From Halichoerus grypus (Eukaryota; Chordata; Mammalia; Carnivora; Phocidae): a stretch of DNA of 64,000 bases. The stretch spans positions 23,261,168-23,325,167 of the forward strand of contig NC_135726.1 of NCBI RefSeq assembly GCF_964656455.1, in the 5' to 3' direction. Shown in pieces: positions 1 to 11,267 of this stretch; the first letter of the stretch is position 1; each line of letters begins with the position of its first letter. Both the position numbers and the translations under genes were made by a program. Under the pieces are notes generated by a model. It was not told the DNA's origin. It did not search any database and was given only the letters and a program-made list of their open reading frames with translations.

Positions 1-90
1 AATTGTTCATACACAGCATGTGGCCTGCGAATACTTTTGACTCATTGCCCATCTGCACAATGAGAGAATGGGGGAAATGATAGTAGTCTT

Positions 91-282
91 GGGCGCCTGG
101 GTGGCTCAGTTGGTTAAGCGACTGCCTTTGGCTCAGGTCATGATCCTGGAGTCCCGGGATCGAGTCCCGCATCGGGCTCCCTGCTCAGCAGGGAGTCTGC
201 TTCTCCCTCTGACCCTACCCCCTCTCATGCTCTCTCTATCTCATTCTCTCTCTCAAATAAATAAATAAAAATCTTTAAAAAA
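91..282 (+). mobile_element. Can-SINE (tRNA-derived carnivore SINE), young copy
   Basis: Complete SINE: head GGGCGCCTGGGTGGCTCAG, tRNA-derived body with GGTCATGATCC and GGGATCGAGTCCCGC (B-box-like), CT-rich middle, AAATAAATAAATAAA and A-tail. It is flanked by a perfect 16-bp target-site duplication, AAATGATAGTAGTCTT, at 75-90 and 283-298. The intact TSD and low divergence make it one of the younger insertions here. It is non-coding; the open frame at 68-268 is only a translation of the SINE. Confidence 0.95.
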
Positions 283-298
283 AAATGATAGTAGTCTT

Positions 299-960
299 TA
301 TAATAGTATATTAATATTAGCGGGCATTTTTTTTTGTTTTTAAAAAATGGCATAGTGATTTAACAAACATTATGAGGTCTAGTGAATCAGTAATTTCTCA
401 TCTTTAAAAAGATAGAGAGACTTGAGTTATGGAAAGAAGAAAAAAATACATAAACTGAAAGGCTGTAATAGTACAGACAAGTCAAGGAAAAGCATAAAAA
501 TGTGTACAAGACACAACCCAAAACAGATAGAGGCATATTAAAGGTTTTTTTTTTTGTGTTATTCCTACCTATGGCACGGAGAAAATGGCACCATTTTTCC
601 ACAACAGTGGGTACACTGCTGGGCTGTTTAAACAGTCGTTGGGCAAGTCCATATGATAGTTTCTTGGGGAAGGAGAATTCCAAAAGTTCATGTAGACAGG
701 GTAACTTCTAAAGACCAGGCACAACTGGGAAACAAATTCTTCCCAGGAACACCTGCTGAAGATGAAAGATTCATTCCCAACATGAAGTTGGCCTCGGATC
801 AGCCAACTCTGCTTCCTACAACTGAGCCTCCTTTACGTCTACTCTTTCTCTAAGAATTCCATGTTTAGAAAACACTGAGTGAGAAAAAAGAGGAGAATGG
901 CAAACACTGGCATCTACTGAGTAAGATGTCATGTTTTCTGCCAAGTGCAGAGTAGATTAA
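299..960. other. No recognised feature
   Basis: Unique-looking AT-rich DNA. Short open frames at 387-711 overlap on both strands and show no family signature. I see no gene or recognisable repeat. Confidence 0.5.
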
Positions 961-963
961 TGT

Positions 964-1030
964 ACAGTGCCTTACACATAGCACACAATGAATAGTAAGT
1001 ATGTTGTTACTGTTATTATAATTATTATAT
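964..1030 (+). repeat. MIR 3' tail fragment
   Basis: CAGTGCCTTACACATAGCAC followed by an AATGAATAGTAAGTATGTT-like stretch and an ATTATTATT tail matches the 3' end of the mammal-wide SINE MIR (family pattern: CAGTGCCTGGCACATAGTA, then CTCAATAAATG). The fragment is short and diverged. Confidence 0.6.
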
Positions 1031-1047
1031 CCTTCAGTGTCATATTT

Positions 1048-1182
1048 CTCAGAGCATGGCGCTGCTTAGCCCACATTAGAATTACCTAGAATGCTTGTTA
1101 GAAATGTAGATTCCTGGGTTCCAATCAAGGTGTTTTAAATCAGAATCTCACTGGGCAAGGCCCAAGAATCCATATTTTGAAC
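1048..1182 (+). mobile_element. MER5-like hAT DNA transposon fossil
   Basis: The order TTCTCAGAG, ATTAGAATTACCTAGA, GCTTGTTAGAAATG, AATCAGAATCTCACTGGGC and GGCCCAAGAATCC follows the MER5 non-autonomous hAT-Charlie pattern (ATCAGAATCACCTGG, GCTTGTTAAAA, GATTCAGTAGGTCTGGGG, GCCTGAGAATTTGCATTT). Both termini are eroded. Confidence 0.65.
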
Positions 1183-1248
1183 AAATAAAATGTTGATTCA
1201 AACTAACAACTGAAAAGTACTATTTTATATGCCACTACTTTACACTTT

Positions 1249-1362
1249 TTGTTTCATTTAATGCTTGCAAAAAAATCTGATTTTACAGGACAGAAAATGG
1301 GGGCTCGCTCAGTTCTTGTAAATCCACACAGAGCTGATATTCCAATAAAGTTCCGCTTGACT
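1249..1362 (-). repeat. MIR fragment
   Basis: TTTCATTTAATGCTTGCAAAA, then GATTTTACAGGACAGAAAATG, then AAATCCACACAGAGCTGATATTC, mirrors the reverse complement of the MIR core (ATTTAATCCTCACAAC, CATTTTACAGATGAGGAAACTG, CACACAGCTAG). Diverged ancient copy. Confidence 0.6.
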
Positions 1363-1960
1363 TCAAACTGTGTCCTTTCAACTATTTGAAGCAGTGAGTT
1401 GTGAAAAAAAAAAAGAAAATCCATGCTCATGGGAATTACTGTTCTGGGATGGTCTTTGGTATTGCTTTAGCCCTGCCACAAGGAGAGGAGGAAAGAAATT
1501 AACAACATGGAGACTGCCCACTGAAGACACTAATTTAGTGCTCATCAAGGAAGAAAATAATAGCTGGCTCTCTCAATCTCCCACATTTATATGGTAAGCC
1601 TTACTTCAAAGTCACCCTGGAAAATTACATGACATTTTTATCACAGTAATTTTCAGACTGGGTCATTATCTTTAACCAAACATTTGTGCCACACTTTGAA
1701 CAGACACATATATCAGGCAGGCAGTAGACTGTTCTAGCAAATTCAAGGGGAGATTTTTGCACAGTCTTTTTGGGATTGTCAATCAAGAGATGATGGTGTT
1801 AAGGGAATGAAGGAAAGAAATGTCAGAGGAGAAAGTGTAACCAACTGACAAGCCCAGTTATCAACCCGAAGCACTAAGACTGGGGACTGGGGTTTCAGCT
1901 AAATGGGCTGTCCCTCCTCATATAAATGGCTAGTGCTTAAGAGATAATTCTAAAATGTCT
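1363..1960. other. No recognised feature
   Basis: No family signature or convincing open frame. The 75-residue frame at 1370-1597 is not gene-like. Confidence 0.5.
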
Positions 1961-1961
1961 A

Positions 1962-2050
1962 TCCCAAACTGGAATCCCAGGCCTCTTATGTGTTAGTGGT
2001 ATGACCTTGGGCAATCCACTGACCCTCGTGGGATACCAGTTGCTTAAGAT
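1962..2050 (+). repeat. MIR fragment
   Basis: TGTTAGTGGTATGACCTTGGGCAATCCACTGACCCTC matches the MIR core, whose hallmark is TGTGTGACCTTGGGCAAGTTACTTAACCTC. The flanks are too diverged to extend. Confidence 0.6.
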
Positions 2051-2337
2051 ACAGCTAAGCTTAGCTTTGTGCTGTGTATAAATTCTGCTAGCTGGATTTT
2101 TATTTTTATCATTATTGGATAATTTGTTGATCTACTACCTAGTAGATGTCAAATGTTTGGTCTGGATCTTTGGCCTTGACCTCCACCTAGCCCTATAAAT
2201 ATCAATCAGGTCTTTTTAGGCTAGACTGACACCCAGGATCTGCTTATAAATCCAGTCTATATTGTCACATTCATCAGAAGAGTTCAAAGCAAAAACAAAA
2301 TTTAAAAGATAAAAAAAAAAACAAAAAACTGTATTCA

Positions 2338-2530
2338 GAGCTAGAATTCCTAAGTTCTAAACTCGCTTTTATTCCTTATTCTCTGTGTGACTCTAGGCTG
2401 GTTGTATACCTTCTCTGAGGCTCAGTTTTCTCAATATAAAAGAGAGCTAGTAATATTTAATTACCAGAGTTTTTGTGCAATAACAGGATACCATAAAATC
2501 ATTGCCTTGCCAAGCATAAAGCCTGAAATA
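2338..2530 (+). repeat. MIR fragment
   Basis: CTCTGTGTGACTCTAGGCTGG, CTTCTCTGAGGCTCAGTTTTC and ATAAAAGAGAGCTAGTAATAT follow the MIR core in order (TGTGTGACCTTGGGCAAG, CTCTGTGCCTCAGTTTCC, TAAAATGGGGATAATAAT). Confidence 0.65.
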
Positions 2531-3058
2531 GAACATCTGCTCAGATTGTCACCTGAATATATATCTGGCAGTTCTACTTTTTAAAAAAAATAATAATAAT
2601 CCATAGTTACTCTCTAGAAGCAAAGGCATTTTAGTTTTATTAACTCAGGTGCAAACAAACCTTTTCATGCCAGCCTGGTCTCTCCTAGAAGAGGTTCACA
2701 GATATAGTGGCTTCATCCCTCCTCAACTCTTTCCTCCTCTCCCGTGGCTATTGCTGCAACAACCTACTGCAGAGTGTTGACACTGTACAAATGATATGAA
2801 GGTAGTAATTTATGGTGCACTGGGCACAATTTATTTTTAGGTGTCCAATGAAACAAGGTGTCAACAGTTTATCAATATCAAACAAAAGGATATAGATCAA
2901 GCTTTTAGAAAATACAGCTGTGTATTCTTAAGGTGGACTTAGGTAATATGAAGAGTTTAAGGGGTGCAGAGCAAGACCACCCCCACCCCAGTTGAATGGC
3001 AGAAGCCTAGAGAAGTTCTGTGACTCTACACTGGGCTCCAGTATTTCATACACAGCAC
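2531..3058. other. No recognised feature
   Basis: No recognisable repeat or gene; simple TAATAATAAT at about 2590-2600. A T-run at 3059-3074 closes the stretch. Confidence 0.5.
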
Positions 3059-3076
3059 TTTTTTTTTTTTTTTTCA

Positions 3077-3535
3077 GCAAGCATTTATTGACATCTACTT
3101 GGATCTGATCATAAGACCTGGTACTGGAGGTTGGGATGACAGAGGGGCACATGAAAGGAACCCCAAACATCAAGTAAGTCATATATTAGTAAAGCACAGA
3201 GACCTCTCAGCTGATCACTGATTGGAGTCCTGCACAGAGGAATGTATGAGGTCAAGAAGATGAGAAGGAAGAGGGACAGATGTCCACTAGGTCCTGTTCT
3301 CAGTGCAATGGTGGACACATCAGTTCCATCAGTCAAGCTTGCTGCTGTCATGGGGTTTATAACTGGGAATGAGGTCTGGTATCAAACAAAGAAGTACACA
3401 GTTAAATGGCAAGATTTCGAATCACTTAAAGTATGTAAAGAAAACATACATGGGTTGGAAAGATTAAAAACTTTATATAGGGTGGTCACGGAAGGCTCTG
3501 TTGAGAAAATGGGAGATTGTGAGAAGGTGTCCATA
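3077..3535. repeat. Ancient mammalian interspersed repeat, family unresolved
   Basis: Starts CAGCAAGCATTTATTGACAT (L2-antisense-like opening). Further on, GGGTGGTCACGGAAGGCTCTGTTGAGAAA resembles the GGGTGGTCAGGGAAGGCCTC-type phrase of a common old mammalian repeat. The same repeat type appears at 26.2-27.3 and 35.5-36.1 kb. The 108-residue frame at 3242-3568 lies inside and is not gene-like. Confidence 0.4.
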
Positions 3536-3796
3536 AGAAGCTTTTATTTAATTTACAGGCAGATTTAAAAATGTCATTGTCTTTCCTCACTTATTGTGGT
3601 AAACAGAAGAATGGACATGTCTTTTTTTTTTTTTTTTTTCCTTTCTTCAAAGAAAAAGGCTGTAATAAGCAGTTCTGGGTCAAGGTAGTTAGGTATAAGA
3701 ATAAGGAAGTCCAGCTTAATTAAAATGTCCACCTACACTCAACATTTTATTTCATCGAGATTTATTAAAACAGATAATTTGTCATTAATCAAAAGT

Positions 3797-3897
3797 CAAT
3801 TGATTTCCCAAAAAACATTTATCGAGACTTAACAACTCAGTTATGTGTGTTATGTGGTTGTTAAGGTCTCAATAAATCTGTTTTTCCAAATCAATGT
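3797..3897. repeat. Imperfect inverted repeat (hairpin-forming)
   Basis: The left arm at 3811-3836 and right arm at 3857-3885 are reverse complements apart from a few 1-2 nt gaps and one substitution, separated by about 20 nt. Similarity continues outward: ATTGATTT on the left pairs with AAATCAAT on the right. TTAATTAAAATG occurs as a direct 12-bp repeat at 3716-3727 and 3902-3913, bracketing the structure. Origin unknown: fold-back duplication, MITE-like element or chance. Confidence 0.6.
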
Positions 3898-3914
3898 GAA
3901 TTTAATTAAAATGC

Positions 3915-3933
3915 AAAAAAAAAAAAAAAAAAA
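3915..3933. repeat. Poly(A) run
   Basis: Nineteen consecutive A. It lies directly after the second TTAATTAAAATG copy next to the inverted repeat. T-runs of similar length occur at 3059-3074 and 3622-3639. Confidence 0.9.
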
Positions 3934-4284
3934 CCCAAACCTTATCTGGTTTGCTTCAAATCCTTATTTTAAACAACTAATAGGATGTTATTAAGAGCCT
4001 GATTTAGTGACTATAGGGCAGGGAGAATTTAGTGACTATTAAAGCAGCCAGTGAGTACCAGAGCAGCCGGAGGGGAGTTGGGGAGAGAGAAACAGCAAAA
4101 TGTTTGCTGAGGTGACTGTCAGACAGCAGTGGGGTGTAAGCTGAAATACACAAAGTTTTGACAGACCCTAAAATTCAATTAGTCAGGACACAGACATCCT
4201 AGTACATACAGGGCATATGAAAGGTAGATCACATTGACCTAATTCAAATCCTTTATTACTGTCCCAATAACCACAGAGACCGTA

Positions 4285-4732
4285 CTGATTTGAATAGCAC
4301 TCTTCTCCCTCAAATTCCTGGAAATGTACCTGGAACCTATAAATGTGACTTTATTTGGAAATACGGTCTTTGTAGATGTAACCAAGTTAAAATGAAGTCA
4401 TGCTGGATGAGGGCAGGTCCTCATCCAATGACTAGTGTCCTTATAAGAAGAAGGACATGTGGACATGGATATACAGGGAAAAAGGCCATGTGAAGATGGA
4501 GGCAGACAACAGCTTGGTACATCTACAAGCCAAGGAAGGCCAAGGATTGCTGGCAGCCAAGAGAAGCCAGGAAGAGGAAACAAAAGGATTCTCCCCTAGA
4601 CAGCATGCCCTGCCAACACCTGAATTTCAGACTTCTAGCCTCCAGAGCTGTGAGAGACTAAATTTCTATTCTTTCAAGCCACCTAGCCTAGTGTGTAGTA
4701 ATTTGTAATAGCAGACCCAGGAAACTAATAAA
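4285..4732 (+). mobile_element. Solo LTR, MaLR (MLT1-type, ERVL-related)
   Basis: Ordered MLT1 landmarks: ATGTGACTTTATTTGGAAAT, GATGTAACCAAGTTAAAATG, ACTAGTGTCCTTATAAGAAG, CATCTACAAGCCAAGGA, TTTCAGACTTCTAGCCTCC, GAGCTGTGAGAGACTAAATT and a closing AAACTAATAAAGG. These mark an old non-autonomous MaLR LTR. No internal region follows, so this is a solo LTR. The overlapping short open frames are LTR translations, not genes. Confidence 0.85.
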
Positions 4733-5105
4733 GGGGTAAACAGAACTCCTGGAATAGAGCTAGCCTTTATTATGCATCTGCAATTGCAGTCATATAAAGA
4801 GTACTCAAGAAATGTGAGCCCATGGGCTCCTCTCTGTAGATCACCTGGAAGACCTTTCCTATCAAATCTTTATCTCTACTTGGTGAATGTTTACCTTTCA
4901 AAACCAGTTCATTTTCCACCTACTCCATGAAGGATTCCCTATAGATTCATCCAGAAGGGATCTCTCCCTGTGAACTCCTGATTCACACTGATTATTTTTT
5001 TTTTCTTTCAACAGACAAATCCTTATTAACACTTTAATTAATTTATGGCATCACTGTCTATTTGGAAAACAAATACTAAAGGCTGGTTTGGTGATATTAT
5101 GAATT

Positions 5106-5195
5106 CATTCAACAGAAGTGCATTAGTTGTCTATTATATGTCAGATACTGTGCTAGATACAGAAAGAAGGTACCATGATAAATAAAATACTCACT
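5106..5195 (-). repeat. L2-like fragment
   Basis: ATTCATTCAACAGAAGTGCATTAG then ATATGTCAGATACTGTGCTAGATAC resembles the reverse complement of the L2 3' end (ATTCAACAAATATTTATTGAG, TATGTGCCAGGCACTGTTCTAG). Confidence 0.5.
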
Positions 5196-5349
5196 AAAAG
5201 GTCTCACGGCTTATATGCTTATCCGTATGTATACCCCCCAACCACAGTACATGTACACAGGAGGTGCTAAATCATCATTTTTGCTTTATTGAGTAAGCCT
5301 TTCTACTTCCCCATGTGCAAGGAAACATAACACAAAGTGTCAACAGACC

Positions 5350-5520
5350 TGGTCAAAACCAGACTCTGCCACATCACCTTTCGTGGCCAAGAGCATGATT
5401 CTTAACATTTCTGAGTCTCATATTCCTGATTTCTAAACCAGAGCTCATAAAACCTACTTTGTAGGGTTGATGGGAGGATTTACTGATAAAATAATTGTAA
5501 TGCAATCCAACAAATATTAG
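5350..5520 (+). repeat. MIR fragment
   Basis: ACTCTGCCACATCACC, CTTAACATTTCTGAGTCTCATATTC, AACCTACTTTGTAGGGTTGATGGGAGGATT and TAATTGTAATGCAA follow MIR order (TCTGCCACTTACTAG, CTTAACCTCTCTGTGCCTC, ACCTACCTCATAGGGTTG, GAGGATTAAATGAG). Confidence 0.7.
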
Positions 5521-6420
5521 TTGCCCTTCCATGTTCCCAGGAGCAGTCACCCCTTGGTGACTGAATGACTTTTTCCTCCTACCTCCTCCTTGAGCAGACA
5601 AAAAAAAAAAAAAAAATTCCTGGGACACCAATGATTTCATTTGACCCTCTTCCAACCACAGAATTCTCTCTTACGAGAACATCCTAGAAAGCTGCTATCA
5701 GACACGGACTTAAAAAAATAAGCAGATAAGACAGGTGAAAGGGAAGAACGATCTTCTGAGCAAAGTCAGCTGGAAACATTAGATTTGGTCACAGAAAAGC
5801 ATTTGACTTACAGTTGTTCTTAAGTGTATGGATCCCCCCACACCCGGAGCCCCTCTACCAGACCTACTGGGCAGCTACCCTCCACGGCCCTGCAGTAGCA
5901 GCTGCTGCTGTTTCATAACTGTCCATTTCTCACACTTTGCTGAAAGTATGAGCTTTGGGGCTGGAGAAGGAACACTGAAAAACTCCCCAACTCTTCCCAC
6001 TTAATAACCTTGTAGTGCTTCTGAAGATTGAGCTCATGTGCTCAGGAATTAATGAAAGCAGAGTCATAGCATCATAAATACTCCGGAGGGTCAAATAGGT
6101 TGGGAATACCTGGCATTGTGTTTAATTAAGCTTCACAGTGAAGGGAACTTGCAACCATTGCACCCAGGCCCTCTTCCACAAATATCCACTCAATTCATGA
6201 GTCTCCCCAAGGCCCTGCTTTGCCTCTTTGCAGTTCCTGCACTTGTTTTCTATTTTCTGGCACCCATGTAACTTATTAAGTCATTTCCCTCCTTGTCTTT
6301 GTCTTCATGTCCAGTTCATTCTTTTGACAGACATAACAGGAGGAAAAAGCGCTAGGAATCTCCCAGGCTGTGGTTATAATTCTGCGCAGATTGCCTGGAA
6401 ACTCTGAGGACAGTTCGTTG
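5521..6420. other. No recognised feature
   Basis: No gene or recognisable repeat. An A-run at about 5600-5615 and a comparatively GC-rich patch at about 5835-5910 are the only visible structure. Confidence 0.5.
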
Positions 6421-6424
6421 AATT

Positions 6425-6540
6425 GTTCATTCTCTCAGTCATTCAACTGGAGCTTGGTGCTGACTCTATTTCAGACACAGAGACATCAAAGTCTCTACCC
6501 TCAAAGAGCCACCAATCTGATGAGAAAATACTGAAAATTT
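6425..6540 (-). repeat. L2-like fragment
   Basis: TTCATTCTCTCAGTCATTCAAC, then CTATTTCAGACACAGAGACATC and CTCTACCCTCAAAGAGCCACC, resembles the antisense L2 3' end. Diverged. Confidence 0.45.
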
Positions 6541-6609
6541 CACTTGTGGAAAATAGCATAAGGACTCCACAGTAAAAATTAAGTTTATGGAGTTTTTTCA
6601 TGATGTGCC

Positions 6610-6760
6610 AGGCATCCATTCTTTTACAATGATCCCCTGAAGCAGATTATTATTCAATTTATAGGTAAGGCACCCAAGGTTCAGAGATGTTAAGTAACAT
6701 CTGCAATTAGTGCTGCAATTAGGAATGTGGACTCCAAGTCACATAATTCTGAGTGAATTC
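6610..6760 (-). repeat. MIR fragment
   Basis: TGATCCCCTGAAGCAGATTATTATTC, TTATAGGTAAGGCACCCAAGG, TCAGAGATGTTAAGTAACATC and a TGGACTCCAAGTC-like end follow the reverse complement of the MIR core (CCCTATGAGGTAGGTACTATTATT, ACAGATGAGGAAACTGAGG, AGAGAGGTTAAGTAACTTG). Confidence 0.7.
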
Positions 6761-7132
6761 AAATCCAGTTCTATCTTTTATATGCTTAAGACATTGACAA
6801 ATTAATTCCCATTTATTTCCAGAGAGGAGTTAATTTTTTGTTCAGTTATGACAACAGTCACAAAATGTGAAGTCAATCTCTAATCTCTCAATTCTCCCCT
6901 GGATGTGTTTTCCCTTCTTAGTTAGAACATCACTCGCATCCCTCTCTCTTCTAAGAGTTGATCTATGTATGGTCCTCGGGCCAAGAATATCTATTAGTGG
7001 ATTGAAGAGTTTGCAATGCCAAGCAAGAGTCATCCTGCACAGACTTTCAGGCTCCATTCCTGCTCTTGCCTCTTGAATAGAGACAGCAGGGCATCTTTAA
7101 TTCAATAAAAATATAGGTGTGTGTGTGTGTTG

Positions 7133-7592
7133 ATATTATAGGTGGAATTGTGTCCCCCCCAAAACATATACTGAAGTCTTTACTACTGGTACCTGAGAGA
7201 GTCATTCTCATTTGGAAATAGGGTCTTTGGAGATATATTAAAGGTAAGATGAAGTCATTAGGTTAGGCCCTACTCCAATATGACTGGTATTCTTAGAAGA
7301 AGAAGAAAAAGGCTGTGTGAAAACAGAGACACACAGGAAAAGCATGTGATAACACAGGCAGAGACTGCAGTGACACAGCTTCCAGCCAAGGAATGTTAAA
7401 GACCAATGGCCACCACCTGACACTGGGAAGAGGCACACAAGGATGTGACTCAAGAGTCTCAGAGGGGTCCTAATCCTACAGACACTTTGACTTCACACAC
7501 GCCACCTCAGGGACTGTGGGAGAATGAATTGGTGTTGTTTCCAACCACCTAGTTTGTGGTACTTCATTACAGCACACCCAGAACACTAATAC
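7133..7592 (+). mobile_element. Solo LTR, MaLR (MLT1-type)
   Basis: MLT1 landmarks in order: GGTGGAATTGTGTCCCCCCC, CATTTGGAAATAGGGTCTTT, AGATGAAGTCATTAGGTTAG, CCAATATGACTGGTATTCTT, CCAACCACCTAGTTTGTGGTAC and GAACACTAATACCAG. No internal region adjoins. A short GT tract (7117-7130) lies just upstream. Overlapping small frames on both strands are LTR sequence. Confidence 0.88.
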
Positions 7593-7599
7593 CAGAGGT

Positions 7600-8135
7600 C
7601 TCAAAAATTTCTTAAGAAAATAATCACTTTGACAGAGATCCCAGTACAGTGACCACTTCAGGCAATCGCCATATGTGTTCCGTGTCTCCTTGAGTCTTTT
7701 TCTGCTGCACATAATTTTCCAAGGAGTGCTGTCACTGTAGAATCATAAAATGTTTGGGCTGGAAGGAATACAGTCATTATCATGACTAACTTGTTTGAGC
7801 TATGAAGGAATTTTGGTCCCTAGGAAAGAAGTGACTGGTCAGACTGGGATGGGAAAAGATGCCATTTCCTCTTCCTCCCACACCTGAGCTCTTTCCTTCA
7901 TCAGATTCTTTAGTTCTTGTAATCCCTTCAGTCCTTAAAATAGAAATCTGTGGGCAAAATCCAAACACAGCATTAAACCGTCTCACTCACCAAATATATA
8001 AAATGATTCCTAGGTATGTTAATTATGGTTCCAGGAAGGATAAATCTGGTAATTTGGGGCTTTGAATTAGAATACTTATGTACAGGAGAGATTTTCAAAT
8101 TTTCAGACGTGGTGAATCATTTAAACAAAAACAAC
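7600..8135. other. Mostly unrecognised; possible L3/CR1-like scrap near 7738
   Basis: TAGAATCATAAAATGTTTGGGCTGGAAGGA at 7738-7767 resembles a phrase found in old CR1/L3-type repeats. The remainder shows no signature. Confidence 0.35.
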
Positions 8136-8138
8136 AAT

Positions 8139-8275
8139 AAGGGGTGCACTTGTGATGAGCACCGGGTGATGTAGGGAACTGTTGAATCACTATATTATAC
8201 ACTGGAAACTAATGTAACATTTATGCTAACTAACTGGCATTAAAATAAAAGCTTTAAAAAGACAAAAAGAAAACT
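8139..8275 (+). mobile_element. L1 3' end, old carnivoran type, 5'-truncated
   Basis: GGGGTGCACTTGTGATGAGCACCGGGTGATG, then GAATCACTATATTATACACTGGAAACTAATG, GCTAACTAACTGGCATT and A-rich DNA. This is the same tail as the L1 ending at 51.3 kb. I see no clear TSD. Confidence 0.85.
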
Positions 8276-8667
8276 TTAATGAAAATAAAATATAGAGAAG
8301 AAACTTTAGTCACTAAAGCTATTAATAAATGCATAAAGCTGTAATTCCAATTATAATTACTATTCTTAATGTTTGTGTTAATAACTTCCATAAACAATCT
8401 GCTGAAATATATTTGAAGTAGTAACTGACAGGTACCATTCAGAAGGTAAGAAATGAGTGCTTTAGAAATGTATGGAAAACCTTCTAAGAGGATAAATAAA
8501 TTTAAGTTAAATAATATGATATTCATTTCTCTGTTATCAAATCATTGTTAAAACAGTAATACAAAACTCTAGCAAGTCTATGGCAAAAGAAATACATTTA
8601 CACATTATGATCAAGATTGTTCATTAGGAAAGAAGGTGTCAATACGAATTAAGAGCATTCATATATT

Positions 8668-8930
8668 TTGACCCTGTAATTCTAGCTCTAGAAATTTATG
8701 TCGAGGGAAAAACCTCAATATTGTAATTCCTTGACCTCCAAAACATTTACTTGATATTTTAAAAATGCAATTAAGTATAAATAAATTTCCAACAAGAGGG
8801 GAATCTTTAACCATACTATATGATGTGATACTAAATGGCCAATAAAACTTATTCACAAAATGTTTTTAATAGCACAGAATGTTTAAGTTGTGGCAGTAAG
8901 TGAAATAAGGAAAGGTAAAAGTAAAAATAT
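8668..8930 (+). mobile_element. Old L1M fragment (distal ORF2 / 3' region)
   Basis: TTGACCCTGTAATTCTAGCTCTAGAAATTTATG, TCCAACAAGAGGGGAATC, ATGATGTGATACTAAATGGCC and TTAATAGCACAGAATGTTTAAG follow the common old-L1 sequence (TGACCCAGCAATTCCACTCCTAGG, CCAACAATAGGGGAATGG, AATACTATGCAGCC). Strongly diverged, no open frame. Confidence 0.5.
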
Positions 8931-11264
8931 AATAATAGCCAAACTATGCATATTTCAACCCATTTCAAAAACATACAAAAATTAAACTTCCCCAACTTAT
9001 ACTGCTATAAAGCTGGTGTCATCCTCCTCTCAGACCACCAACCCTTATACTTGTGCACAGAATATTTTCAGTAATATTTCTAGTTATATGTATACACTCT
9101 TATATAAAAATTACAAAAATAAATATTGTAATCCAGTAACTTTTTCTGTCTTCATTCTCAAAGGAAAACAGGAGTTACCGAGCAGTGACAAAATAGAGAA
9201 TGATCAGTGTGTACAAGAGGAGGTATCTAGGCTAGCCTGAAGGGTTAAGAGGATGTCTCTCTTTGGAGTATAAACCCTTCTCTCTCTCTTTCACTGCTCA
9301 CCCCCTCTTGATTTTGGTGAACTGTTCCTCTCTCGGTTCAACCAAAAGTTTTCGGTGAGATTGCCCATATTTTTTAATCCCCACCTCTACAAATAATTAA
9401 TCCAGAAGTTAATAGACTACTGGTCCAAATGGGTCAACTCAAGTACTTTCTGGGGTTTTAAAAATAGAACTGTAAAAGAGAGTCACCATTTCTAGCGACA
9501 GAAGCGTAAGACCGTGATGTTCCGCACGTGTTGGCAGCTCTGCTTCTCAACACACCACAGGGGAGAAGCCAGCGTTCAGTGAGAGAGGGTGATGCCAGCA
9601 GATGGTAGGAGGCAGAGACTCCTGCCAGAAAGAGATCTGGCAGGATTCTCTTCTCTGGATAAAGCAGTACTTTTGCCCTTTGCATGGTTTGCTTCTTGAA
9701 CCTTCAATGGAGTCAGAAGCTCTAGTATCTTTCTGATGAGAACCTCCACTTCTTTACACTGACTTACTCAGGTTTCTCTCTGATCTAAGGGAAGAGGTAG
9801 GTACCAAGAAAAATAAAATTGGCAAAAGATACTGTTGTGCCCTGGAAAGGGCCAGAATATATATACTGGCTGTAAAGCAAGAGATGATGTGAAGGGACAA
9901 AACAAGAGAGATGGCCCAGCACCAGATGTTAACGGACTCTGGCTGCCACTTTTAAAAATGCCAAGTGCAGCCTGCAATCACACAGAAATTCGGACAGGCT
10001 TTCAGGCAAGGGCCAGCATAATCCAATTTGCGTTTTTAGAAGCACCACTCCAGAGGAGATGTGGAGACAGTTTGGAGGCTATCTTCGTAGTTATTGCAAA
10101 AGACAAGGAAGACGGGAAGTAGTGAAGTACTGTAAGGAATGTGGAAGAGGCCACTGCAGTAGTAAGTAATGTTGGCAGCTATGTAGACCATGGTATACAC
10201 ATTTTTCCAAGTCAGATCCATTTATTCCCAATGTCATATCTTAAGGGAACAATTCAGAGACATGTAATTCCCCTTAAGTTGGATTTTTATTGTCAGGCTT
10301 TAACAACTCTGCATTTTCAGGTTGGTAGGCACAGAACACACATGTCTCTTTCCTTGCAGACTCACAGAAGTCTGCACAGAGCATGCTGGGATTGGTAGAT
10401 CTGAAATAAATAATCATTCTTATCCTTGGACTGATAATCAAGGAGCAATGTTACCCTCATACACAAAGGAAAATTATGAAAACTACAAAGAGAAATTAAA
10501 GATGGCTCTAAAGCAGATTAAAAATTAATGACAAGTGAAATCAAATTCCTTTTGTGGCCCGTCTTCCTCCACCAGCAGCTAGCTCTAAATAACACTGCTG
10601 AAGGAATCACATTAGCTTCTGATTTAAAGGAACTTCTTCTAGCAAAGTAATCACTAAACCTCCAATGACACCTGTCTCCAACAACCTCCTAATTTTTCCA
10701 AGTGAGTAGGAGGGGTTGCATCAGCCAATGTGCCCTGGCTTTTGCCTGGCAATTCAGAGAATTGCATGACCTTTGCTCTTGGAGAGGAAATTGCAGTTTT
10801 TAAAAGCACATCTACAGAAAGAGCTTGCTATTCAGAGTGCAATCATACCTTCCAGGTCACGGCTGTCATCCATCTCCAATAGCATTGATTTCTTGGAAGA
10901 AATGACAATAACCAAGCAAAATGGTTGAGAAGATATTTTGCCATAACATAATGTACCTCTGCAAACACAACCTCTATTACTTGTTATTAGTAACTTACTT
11001 CCTGTCACTCTACCTGGATATAGTCAAGACCATAAATGCTACAGAGTGATAGATATTTATTTGGCTTTCCTCTTGCTCAGATCTCTTTCAAAGAAACAAA
11101 ACAGGATTTGTATCTTAAGTAGCCATTAACCACAAACAAACAAACAACAACAAAACCTCCCTGATCTGCAGTTTCTCTTCACTAAGTACTGATGTCTCAG
11201 GCAAAGGGCAACTGGATGAGCAATCTGCAGACATACATTTGAATGGCAATTGTGAGCAGTGGGA
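8931..11264. other. No recognised feature
   Basis: About 2.3 kb without an identifiable gene or repeat. Several 60-95-residue frames on both strands (for example 9835-10122) overlap each other, and none carries a recognisable motif. Confidence 0.45.
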
Positions 11265-11267
11265 TTA

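Noticed and set aside
91..282. tRNA gene-like sequence in the SINE head
   Set aside because: The A/B-box resemblance comes from the SINE's tRNA ancestry. The cloverleaf is not maintained and 17 dispersed copies exist.
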